DNA of 64,000 bases from Maylandia zebra. Lineage: Eukaryota; Chordata; Actinopteri; Cichliformes; Cichlidae. The stretch covers positions 23,306,033-23,370,032 of the forward strand of contig NC_135170.1 in NCBI RefSeq assembly GCF_041146795.1. Direction: 5' to 3'. Below, one piece after another: positions 1 through 28,700 of this stretch. Position 1 is the stretch's first letter. Every line of letters begins with the position of its first letter. A program made the translations under genes and the position numbers. The notes beneath the pieces are model-generated. The model was not told the DNA's origin, did no database searches, and saw only the letters and a list, made by a program, of their open reading frames with translations.

Positions 1-702
1 TAATGCGCCAGGCTGAAAGTGGGTTGAACCAAGGAATAACATTCATCCTGCCACATGTACATGAAGTGTTCCTGAGGTTATCCAATTAATTCATAGTTTC
101 AGATGACTGTGAAAATAAATACGTTCATGTTCATTAAAGGCGTTAAGCACAGGCTAAACTGTGTGGCTACAGTAGGCAATATTGTGATTGTGGTCCATGT
201 AACTCATGATTCTCAAAGAATGCTTTAATTTAAATAAAACAATGTTTGATTCTGGCATTAATCATCACTTTTGCACTCTGGTTACTATACTCTTAAAGGA
301 TGTGTTAAAAATGTTAAACTAGTAGCTCAGTAATTGTGTGTTGGCCCTGTCTTCAGCTAAATAAATTAAGTATTGTATTTTTACTATGCAAACTGAATCA
401 ATGTCATATCTAGTTTTCAGTCTTTTTCACAATCCTGCCTTCATTATAATTTTACCAAATCAAATATTTCATGACTGAACTAAGGCAATGCATTTAAAGT
501 GAAATTAGATAATGAAATAAATGAAAACACACAATAATCAAAATACACATGTTGGAAAAATTAATCAAATTCTGCCCAGCAACCTGACATACCAGTGGCA
601 GGAAGCGGGAGTCTTTTGTTCAAGACAATGAGTCAAATATAGGATGCATGGCACTGTATGCTGGCAGGCCCTGCAGTGATGGCACCCTCTGCAGGCACAG
701 AT
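1..702. other. Intergenic/upstream DNA, no gene seen
   Basis: AT-rich sequence with no convincing exon, RNA gene or intact repeat. It lies upstream of the CYP2K-like gene and could include its distal promoter, but I see no clear regulatory motif. Confidence 0.5.
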
Positions 703-710
703 GCTCTACA

Positions 711-921
711 AAAGGGGTGTCGAACTCGAGAGCCAGTGTCCTGCAGGTTTTAGATCTCACCCTGGGTCAAAACACCTGAGTCAAATGATTAGTTCATTAC
801 CAGGCCTCTGGAGAACTTGTTGAGGAGGTAATTTTGCCATTCAAATCAGCTGTGATGGATCAAGGACACATCTAAAAACCTGCAGGACACTGGCCCTCGA
901 GGTCTAGAGTTCGACACCTGT
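711..921. mobile_element. Short hAT-type MITE with 8-bp target duplication
   Basis: A 211-bp non-coding element. Its ends are inverted copies of each other for about 45 bp: the left end contains GGTGTCGAACTC and then CAGTGTCCTGCAGGTTTTAG, and the right end is the reverse complement with small differences. It is flanked by the perfect 8-bp direct repeat GCTCTACA (703-710 and 922-929), the size made by hAT transposases. It has no ORF, so it must have been moved in trans. It sits about 300 bp upstream of the CYP2K-like start codon, where it could affect the promoter (inference). Confidence 0.85.
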
Positions 922-1228
922 GCTCTACAAGAATTGTCACTGCTGGATCCATGCTGCAAACCTCAAACCCCATGCTCTGAATCTGATCCAAACAAGTTCA
1001 GACTGAGCTCACCTAAACTGCCCTCTGATCACTCAGCATTCCCATGGCCCCAGTGGCTGGGGCTGGGCCTGTGTGTAAATAGCAATAGTCTCAGTAGGCC
1101 AGAGTCTGACTGGCTGTTATCCAAACAAGGCATGTCTGTGTTGTTAATGTTTAATATCGGTTTGACAATAACCATAAGGTCTGTTGAAACACAAGTGTAA
1201 GGCAGACTACTCTTGTTTCTAGGTCAGT

Positions 1229-19363
<18,135 letters not shown>

Positions 19364-19637
19364 AGATTAAAAGTGTAGAACACACAAGTGCTATTTTTCT
19401 TTAACCATTTTGGTTACACAAAAACGCTAACAACAAGCTGTAGGAGTTTGATCTGCTTGTTCTTATCAAAGGTATTGTTGTCATTGTTAAAACCAAGTTT
19501 GCTGTTTTTAAACACACCTATCATAAATCCCCTGAGTGAAGTTTTTAAAATTTGGCTACAAACACCATGGAATCAGGGATGAATTAATTAGATTTTGGTG
19601 GTCTAAAGCCACTGTAACCTCATGAAACATTTTTGGC

Positions 19638-19659
19638 AATAAATCAAGAATTCAATAAA
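19638..19659 (+). promoter_or_regulatory. Candidate polyadenylation signals of the CYP2K-like gene
   Basis: Two AATAAA hexamers (19638-19643 and 19654-19659) lie 275-300 bp after the stop codon, the first such motifs downstream. Confidence 0.5.
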
Positions 19660-20539
19660 GAAGCAAGGATATTTTTATTATCCCTAAAGAACAATTTGTT
19701 GTTCAGACAGCAGAAATCACACAACCATCAAGCAAAATGCAATAAATGTACAAAAAAAGCAGGAGTAAGAACACAGGCTAGTATTCAATGTATTTGTCCT
19801 GTATAATGTTTGCAGTTAGATGGAAGCAACGTAAAACTGTCCTAACTTCAGAGTCCTAATCTTATGTGTACAGCTCAGAAAGGTCATTCAGGGTCAAATG
19901 GAAGCATATGTACAATATTTGGTTAATTTGACACATTTTACTGCATCTATTTCTACTTTCATTAAATTTTTCTCTCTTAGCTTTTCAGGTTGACCTTTTG
20001 ATTTTTGTTTCCTCATGTGTATCAATCAATTTTTACACACCGAACTCTGTTCAACAAGGTACATGAGCGCACGGTGAAGATAGTGGAGGGGCCCATATTT
20101 GCATTGGCCCAGTAGGTAAATGCCACAGCCCTAGATTCAGTGACCCTGTACTAGCTGATCAAAGAGATTATAATGCCACTCCCCTCAGCTGAGTTGTAAT
20201 GGTGGCTATTTGTATCCCTCTGTTGGTCTAGAGATGTACAGTTATGGTCAGAAATGTACTCATCATGGGGATGAATGTCATGGTAAATTTCGGGTTTTAA
20301 GGATTTCTTTAAACTTTCCGTTTATACATTATTATAAATTGTCTATTTTCTCTAATGCACACGGGGTCAAATATATGCATATAACCCAACTAATATTTAG
20401 TTAAATATTCCTCAGGAAGCTCTATTTCGACCAGATGGTCACCATCAGCAGAATTCTGGCATAAATGTGGCTGGTTATTTGACCACTCTTCTTTGGTAGA
20501 AGTAACTTTAAATGATTAAACTGGTTAAATTGCTCCATC

Positions 20540-20730
20540 TTTTTCTCCTCATCTAATTCAGGGTTACAGGGGCTGGAGCCTATTCTAGATGCCATAGGGC
20601 GAGAGGCAGGGTATGCCCTGTGCAGGTCACCAGTCTGTCGCAGGACCGACACAGAGAAACAGATTTACACTCACATTCACACCTACGGTCTTGACGAGCT
20701 GGCAGATTAGAACCCAGGGCCTCACTTCAT
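20540..20730 (-). repeat. SINE fragment with RTE-type tail, reverse orientation
   Basis: GGGTTACAGGGGCTGGAGCC, AGGCAGGGTATGCCCTGTGC and TCACCAGTCTGTCGCAGG match, reversed, the body of the complete SINE at 48065-48384. The tRNA-like head is missing. Confidence 0.65.
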
Positions 20731-21090
20731 TGTGGATGGTGACGCTGGCGTTCCAGCAGTTTCCACTTAATGGCAGACTTGAGCCGTTGTAGTTTCTGAA
20801 CATCCTAACCAATTTCCTCTCATGTGGAGGGGGACAGTTTGAGTATTCTTTCACTCTGGCAAAGTGGTTACACATCTGAATAACTTACAATTATTTAAAC
20901 TTATTTAAACTATTTAATCTTGGAATCTGCATCTATCCATCTATCTGCTACACAAAGAAACTGCCAGTTGTAGTGAAACATGATCACTAGCAAGAAGTTA
21001 ATAGGAGCTGGCCTTGTCACGTTAAAAGACATTTGGTCCTGTGTGGATTAGAGAAAGTCCAAGATAAATTCAAACGGCAACCAATTCTTG

Positions 21091-21123
<33 letters not shown>

Positions 21124-21893
21124 TCATTAAAGATGTATGCATTACAATCATTCCACCCTGAAAAAAAACACACTTAAAAGAAATAATTAAAAGCCCAATT
21201 ACTACCCATTTATGCCCACAACAGTATACAGCATGTAAGGCTAAAAGCACCAGATTTTTTTTCTGTATAACAAAAAAAAAGTTTTACAGAAAGAAGCATT
21301 ACCATTACTTGTCTTTTAGCATAACAATGAAAGTGTTGTCCTCTTCCTTTATATTCAAAATAAGGCAAACACCCAAAACTCGTCACCAATCTAGATGGAT
21401 AAATACAAATACCACAGAAAAAAAATATACACACACGTGATTGTCCTGAATCGCCCCTTTTAAGAATCACGTTTTCCTTTTTGTTTTTTATTTAAGCATT
21501 CTCAGTTTTATATGAGAATGGCTTGTCATCTCTAAAATAGTGAAATGGAAGCATGCTTTGGATCATAATAAGGTCCTTGTGTTTTATAATCAGTTTGCGC
21601 AGATGTATGAAAATTAACAGTTGATAATGCCAGTAATGGTGATATAAGATAAACATGTCATTTAAAATGTCTGAATTATTTGTTGCCTGTAGCAAATACA
21701 AATTATAATATTTACTAAAAGATTGTAGTATCCTATTGCTGATTGTACCCTCTCCCTTTGGGAAAAAAAAAAAAAACTTGCTACATTGTTTATTGTTATA
21801 TTTGAAAACATGTTCATAATGCTACAGTCACTCTAAAAAAAAGTACATCAAAGCCCTTGTGGTCCTCAAACAGTGTGTGGAATCTAAAGCCAT

Positions 21894-24137
21894 CTATGGT
21901 CCTTCCACTTTGATAATATTGATCTGCTGGTCCTGTGAAGAGTGGTCCGAGTTCAGCACTGGTTGAGTGGAAACGCTGCAGTCCTGGAAAGTCCTTGTTG
22001 AGCAGCTGCTTTGGAATTCCGATGTTTTACTCTCCAATGCTCTGAAAGTCTGAGGATGTGACTGTATGCTGTATGTGGAGACATATGATTGCGTGTAGGG
22101 AGGCATGAGTGGTTGACTGGTCTGCTGAATATATGCAGCTGAATAAGGTTGTGTTTGAGAAGGGGTGTGAGTAAGAGGAAGGCTTTCAGTATTGCTACAT
22201 GGTGGAAACCCATTCACGGTTGTAGGACTGAGTCCCGGCAATTTAAAGGCCTCCACATTTTCTAAACCTTCTAAAGAGCTGTAGCTAGGCTGGGTTTGGC
22301 TACACTGAGTGTAAGTGCCTTGACTAAAACTGAAGGTGTCTTGGTTAAACGAGGTAGAGGCAGAAGCTGCTGCCAAAGCAGAGGGTGAAGGAGTCTTGTT
22401 TTTCTGCTTTTGAACACTGCTACCATGACTCATTTTGGTTGCAATGGTCTGTAGAGTGTTGAGGATCTGCTTCTGAATTTGGGTCTGCTGCGACTGCTCC
22501 CTCTCCAGACGGCACTGCTGCTCTACAAGCATCTTCACTGCCAGGCCCAAGCTGCGCACTTCAGAGCCCAAACTCTGAATCTGATCCTGGAAACCGCTTC
22601 TGACTCCAGCGTCCTGGGCTGCCTGCTGTGGACTTGGGTTCCCTTCAGTACGAGGAGCACCCTGACTCCCGGGGGCCTGTATGCGGATAACAGCGCCCCC
22701 GGGAGACGCAGATGTTAAAGGTGCTTGTGGTCGGTTAGAAAGACGAATCCCAACTCGAGGAGGAGGATGAGGGGGAGGAGGAAGGGAACGAACAGATAGC
22801 CCTGGTCTCTGGGTGAGAGAACGTCTAGGAGCGCTGCTACTTCCAGGCTGATTCCCTGTAACAGTCTGTGTAACATTGAAAACATTTCATTTAAAATGGT
22901 GTTCACATTGCAGTCGTACTAACAAAAAGCTCAACAACAGATGATGTTTGTATGGCCAGGCTCCCAGACTCAGATCAGAAAATAACAATTTTTTTTTTTT
23001 TGGGTCAAGCAAAAAATTTACCAAATACAAAACACAGAAATGTTTTAAGAGAAATAAAAGTGGCGATAAAGAGTCTAAAGACCCGACCATATCACTCCCA
23101 TGAGGTGACAGCTAAAATTGTGTAAGGAGAAATAAAGCCTATGATTTAACAGGTACTCTCTGATGGTGATAAACTCACATCTTTGTTTAGTAAAAGGGAT
23201 TCAAAAGCTAAGTGTTAGCTAAAGCTAAATGTATCTCACCTTTTCAGTGGTCAGATCGTAGGTTTCAGGTGGCTGTGGCACAGCATTCCTCATGTCAGTG
23301 CCCTGGACACTTGATGGATCTCTCCTTAACAATGATGCCACTGTTGAAAACTGGTGAAAAACAACGTATGAAAGACTGAATAATATTTGGAGGCTAGTTT
23401 ATGGTAAATTACACAGATTCCATGCACCTGAAGAGTAAATATAAGAGGTACAACTGGGATTATGACACTAAGTACACATCAGTACACTAATGCTTAGGTA
23501 CCTTCAATCTGTGTGACAATGCTTTATCCAAAATTCTCTTTCGAGCTGCCAGCATTGAACTAGTGGCTGGAGAAGGTGTGACTCTCCGCCTCACTGCTGG
23601 TGTGGAAGTCATAGCACAGGTTTCTGACCTTGGTAGAGTGGACTGGGGAGCTCTTTGTTGGCTCTGCTGTGCAAGTGACGTGACACTGACAATCTGGATA
23701 TCATTTTCATCCTTATGTTCTTCAGGTTGCTGTTCTTTCCTGTTGCCTCCACTGGTTTCCCCGGAGGAAGAGCCCTCTGAGCTGGTGGGAGTCTGTTTAG
23801 CAAAGTCAGCAGCAGCTGGGAAGCCAAGACGTTGAGATGAATCCCGTAATAGGTTTCGGATTTGAATGTTACTCCAGCTCTGCTGTACTGCTCCAGTTTG
23901 AGCTTGCACCTGTGCTGGTGATGTGCTACTTCCAGGCTCTACAGGTCTCACCCTCCCTGGCGGCCTCCCCTGGAACTCTCTCAGGAACAAGTAGATGGCC
24001 TGAGCGGAAACCTTAATGTTCTCCAGCTCCAGCACAGCTTTGATTTTACGGAAACTCAGGCCAGCCTTTCGCAGCTCTACCACTTTGTGCTTTGCAGCAT
24101 CATCGAGCCGGCCCATGGTGAATTCACCTGTTCTGAC
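21894..24137 (-). CDS. HTH-domain nuclear protein, 565 aa, unnamed
   Basis: Coding exons on the minus strand are 24116-23502 (205 codons), 23350-23240 (37) and 22865-21894 (324 with stop), all phase 0, GT-AG. The coding exon starts at an acceptor at 24137. Residues about 5-50 (cores AAKHKVVELRKAGLSFRKIK and SAQAIYLFLREF) form a homeodomain-like helix-turn-helix of the type in Tc1/paired DNA-binding domains. A Ser/Thr/Gln-rich middle follows, then a Pro-rich stretch near 270-285, a likely coiled coil at about 335-387 (Gln-rich, heptad Leu), and a C-terminus ending INIIKVEGP, with IKVE a good SUMO-attachment consensus. This suggests a chromatin or DNA-binding protein. I do not recognise the gene. 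It is not a live transposase: it has introns and no catalytic domain. A non-coding exon 1 near 25059-25130 would make its promoter shared with rnps1. Confidence 0.8.
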
Positions 24138-24306
24138 CTGTCATAAAAAAGTGAAATTTAGAGTATCTTTAATAATATTATTATTAATAATAATAATATG
24201 TATAATAATATAGGAAAGTGGGATCTCTGTAACAATGTTAGAGGTGTAGGGTAATAGCAGCCTTGGCAATAGCTTTGAAATTAAAAAACTAAAAATCCAC
24301 ATATTG

Positions 24307-24368
24307 TGAAAAAGTATTTGCCTCCTTTCTAATTTCTTACAATCAGGAAGGGGGCAAATACTTTGTCA
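24307..24368. mobile_element. Internally deleted DNA-transposon remnant (TIR to TIR)
   Basis: TGAAAAAGTATTTGCCTCCT on the left and GGGGGCAAATACTTTGTCA on the right are near-perfect inverted repeats with almost nothing between them. This is the ends-only relic of a Tc1/mariner-type element, in the first intron of the HTH gene. Confidence 0.65.
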
Positions 24369-24999
24369 TAACACTCTTCATAGCACAAATGTAATACACA
24401 TATGATAATATAGTAAATTGTAATTATCCTCTTTGGAGCTAAAAGTGGCCACCCAAACATGTGAGATATCGATGGAAAGCCCAGGATGTCCTCGGTTTAA
24501 TACATTAGAACTTAGTAGGGTAACTCAAATAAGTCAAAAGACATAGATCGAAAACAAATGTCCATTATAGAGGAGGATATGATTACCTCACATCTCAGAT
24601 ACTTTGAATGTCATTATGAATTCTTCCTGCTAATATAAAAGACATCATCATGTCAAGCTAAACTACAAAATCAGGAAACTTCTTTGGAAATGTGGCTGTC
24701 ATAACAAAAAGATCAACTTACTGGCTAAACGGAGGAAACTGAAAACACTGCCAATATCTTACATTATCATATAAATATGAAATACAACCAACTATAAATC
24801 CAGCGCATAAGAAACAGTTTTTTATTTATTTCTTCTTTTTGTAAGTTCTTCTAGGAACAAAGCTGTGTGCTTTTTAAATTTAATTAAAATTTCCTCAAGA
24901 AGAAAAACATAGGGTAGGATTACCCTATGTAGGATTATTTTTTAAACAATGGCATTTTATTGCTGAGTGCGAAGGTAGTGTTGTACAGTAACTCCGTGT

Positions 25000-25330
25000 T
25001 AGCTGCGCGGGGTAACCACCTCAGCTAGCACAGTATCCTTAGAAAGTGATGCACTCACTTGATCTAGAAGAAGGAAGCTCGATCGATGTTTCCTGTTCGG
25101 TTATTTCATTTCACGCAGCTCGACGAAACAACAAGGTTATTCCACGAGTGCGCTGGGTCGCACACGCGCTCACTTACAAACTCACATTTTGTCGTCAAAA
25201 AATGTAAAATAAACAAATGAGTTGTAAGTGGCGCTCAGGTGGTCACGTAACTTCCGCTTATCGTCATCACCGTGCGACGTTTTCTCAGGCCGCAAGTGGT
25301 CGAACTGCGCCTAGCTCCTTTGGAAATCAT
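25000..25330. promoter_or_regulatory. Bidirectional promoter region between the HTH gene and rnps1
   Basis: CpG-containing sequence (CGCGGGG, ACGCGCTC, GTGCGACG) between two divergent first exons. On the minus strand a GTGAGT donor at 25058-25053 would end a non-coding first exon of the HTH gene. On the plus strand a GTAAGT donor after 25330 ends rnps1 exon 1. The start sites are not resolvable by eye; a TATA box is not evident. Confidence 0.5.
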
Positions 25331-25709
25331 GTAAGTTTAACCTTTTATTTATCTTTAGTTGAGCTTTTTTTAAACCCGAAAACGTATTTAGGCTTATGCG
25401 GAAAATTATGCGACATTTTCTAATCGCAGTTGAAGTCGGTTTTGGGTGAAACAGCAGCTCGCGCGTCGCTTTCTTCTTGTTTGAATGAAATTCAATGGCG
25501 GCGCGTTCGTGCTCAAGATGTTAGATGTGAAGTCAACTAGTTTACTTTAATGATTATTTTCCCTTGATAAACAATGTTATTATGGAAAGTTGACTATAAA
25601 AAATCTAATAAGAAGACAAATAATTCTAAAACTATTTAAATAATGTCCATTAATTTCTGTTAATACAAGGCAAGAGGCTTTGTTCTACATATATATTGGA
25701 GATTCCCCC

Positions 25710-25761
<52 letters not shown>

Positions 25762-28700
25762 AAATGTTGCTTACATCATAATAATGTAATCTGCACGTGA
25801 CAAATACCTGCCAGATTATAAAAACGTAGAGGAAGTGATGGTGGATGAGTTTAAAACCCCGGGGTCAACAAAATTAGACAGGAAAAGAGTAAGACCATAA
25901 AGAATGTTCATAGATGTAATGAAGGAGAACATGTAGACGGTAAGAGAATAAAGAAAGCTCAAATTAAATTAATGGGTATATTAAACATGCAGACATACCC
26001 AGGAAACCTAAACTAAATTAAACGGAAAACGAAAAAAAAACTGAAGAAAACTGTAGTAGCAAAACATAATGAAAAATACAGAACCTGAATGACTCTGATG
26101 GTAGTAATATAACATTAACCTGCATTAACCTGAAAACATTCAAGAAAAGAAGACATCCATAGACACCAAGCATTTAAAGGTTCCAATATCAGACCGCTTA
26201 GTACTTAGATGTATAGGGAGAATTAAATCCATACTTGTTAATGAAAACTAAATGGACACAGAAGTGGCCGCACAGAGGTGCAGTGGTTAGCACTGTTACT
26301 TCAAAGCAATAAATAAAGGGTGGCTGTAGCTCAGGTGGCAGAGCAGGTCAGAAGGTGGTTCGATCCCAGGCTTCCTCCTGGCTGCATGCCAAATATCCTT
26401 GGGCAAGATACTAGCCCCATGTTTGAGTTTGCCTACTAGTGGTGGTCAGAGGGCCCGGTGGCGCCAGTGTCCGGCAGCCTCGCCTCTGTCAGTGCGCCCC
26501 AGGGCAGCTGTGGCTACAATGTAGCTTGCCATCACCAGTGTGTGAATGTGTGTGTGAATGACTGAATGTAGTGTAAAGCGCTTTGGGGTCCTTAGTGACT
26601 GAGTAAAGCGCTATACAAATGCAGGCCATTTAAGATTTTACCATTTAAAGTCCTGCCATTGAATGCGCTGGCTGGGGCCTTGCTGTGTGAAGTTAGCATG
26701 TTCTCTCCCCATGTCTGAGTGGGTTCCTCCCACAACCAAAAAACACAGGAAGGCATTTTCTTGCATACATGGCCGATGTTTCTTAATCGGCCATAGATGT
26801 GAATGTATGAATCGGTGTCTGTCTCTGCCCTGTGATAGGCTTTCTAGGTGTACCCTGCCTTTTGGCCTGTAACAGCTGGTATGGGCTCCAGCAGTTGGAG
26901 GCAAAAATTAAAGCTTGTAGAGAAAATGGGCGAATTAATACAAATTTAAACATGTCAAAAGGATGTTCTAATTGTAGATCAAGAGATTTGAGGCTGCTGC
27001 TCGTTACGAATTGTTCAAGTATTGTAAGTTTAGAAAAACTTGTATTATTTCCTCAGTACAGTTAATTGTTATTTTGTTCTGAAACAGTAACTACCTAACA
27101 GAAAACATATGACCTAAAATACAATTTATTTCCCGGATATGTTCCTGTTAAACAAAGACATAGCTGTTAACAAAAACCTTTGTGTTTTAAAAAGCTTTTA
27201 TCTTTAGAACCGTGAAATATGTTGAGCTCTATTTTCTGTCAACTTTTCAATTAAGCATTTAGTAAAAATATATTTATTTGCAGTGAAAATAATCTTAAAG
27301 TAGCAAACTTTGTGCTATTCTTAACGTAAACATATCAAAATAACAGTGGCTTTCCTCTCATCTAAGGGCACCCTCACCTACAAAGCGGAAGGAGGATGAA
27401 AAAACAAAAGACAGAGGCAAAGAAAAGCCTGGAACAAAGGAAGGAGAGAAGGAGAGAGGACGAGAGAAAGCAAGGAAACGCCGCAGCGCATCCACTGGCA
27501 GCAGCAGCAGCAGGTTTGCCCTCTTAATGGGATCCTTTATCCCAGTGTTGAAAATAAAAATCTGTCCTCTTTCGTCATATATTTCTCTTTTTTATTGATT
27601 GTCACCAGATCTAGCTCTTCTTCGAGCAGCAGTTCTGGTTCCAGCTCAGGTTCTTCAAGCGGATCCAGCTCGTCTGGTTCCAGCCGCTCCGGCTCTTCTA
27701 GCTCCCGATCCTCTTCGTCTTCCAGCTCCTCGGGTTCTCCGAGCCCCAGCCGCAGACGCCACGATAACCGTCGCCGCTCCCGCTCTGTGTAAGTCTCTTT
27801 ATCCAATGCAACTGCTTGGTAATTGTGCACAATGATGTGTTGTATGTTCTCTTGTTTGAGTCTTGGTTATTTAGTGTTTTGCTTGTGATTTTCCAGCTCT
27901 AAAACACAAAAGACCAGAGATGACAAGGAACGCCGGAAAAGAAGCCCAACACCTAAACCAACTAAAGTTTACTTGGGGAGACTCACCAGGAATGTCACCA
28001 AGGTTGGTTTTTATAGCAAAAGGGAGACCTGAGGACCACTCACACTGGAGGGGAAAACAGGCGATAACACACTATGCAGCTAAGGGTTGAAATTACATTA
28101 AATTAAATTTATTTAGCACCAAATTACAACTACAGTCGGCTCAAGTTACTTTATATTATAAGGCCTAACAATAATAGATAGAAAACCCCAATAATTAGAC
28201 GACCTTCTGTATATTGATTTAAAGAGGGGGTATATTGATATCAGTATAAATATACTGATATATTGTGTTGGTGTTTGACATAAATGGAGACACAGGAAAC
28301 GTCCTTCAAGCATGTTATTACTGTTGGGATTAAATAGTTTGTCCACCAGAGGGCACACTGCAACTTTCCTATTTGCAACACATTAACCAGGCGATCTAGA
28401 GTCCATTAGTGTAAACAGGCGACAACTTGTAACAGTAAAACACATTTGTGACTGCACTTTTCTTAGTAAGGATTTTAAATCGCCAAATATCAGTACTGAT
28501 CTGACAAATCATACATTGGTTGGGCTTTAAAGCTGTGGCAACATGTTGTCACTGATTTTTCTACATTCCTCTGTAATACCAGCTGCACACCAGTACAGTA
28601 CTTTAGCTTAACTGACAGATAGTTGCCTAAAAGTGAAATTTGGGTGTTTTGGGGCATCGCTTATTAGTGACAAAATTCCTGATGTAAAAATCAGAACACT

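Larger units (their letters stand above)
19364..21893. other. Intergenic region between CYP2K-like and the HTH gene
   Basis: The two genes converge here. It contains old repeat debris: a possible LINE tail (TTTTTATTATCCCTAAAGAA, near 19670), a decayed DNA-transposon-like stretch around 20200-20520 and 20745-20870, a SINE fragment at 20540-20730 and a poly-T tract at about 21092-21119. No exon was recognised. Confidence 0.5.

Noticed and set aside
934-1200. 88-codon ORF upstream of the CYP2K-like gene
   Set aside because: No similarity I recognise, no splice evidence, and it begins at the edge of the MITE duplication. Probably chance.
21894-24116. Active Tc1-like transposase
   Set aside because: Only the HTH resembles a transposase. 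There is no DDE/DDD catalytic region, the gene has introns, and no terminal inverted repeats surround it.
26318-26400. tRNA gene-like A and B boxes
   Set aside because: The segment has the head of a SINE with its body and tail. The tRNA fold is not complete, so it is not annotated as tRNA. The same applies at 48065 and 54383.
27537-27830. Acidic minus-strand ORF rich in Glu/Leu
   Set aside because: It is the antisense shadow of the rnps1 serine-rich exon; the repetitive Ser codons read as Glu on the other strand.
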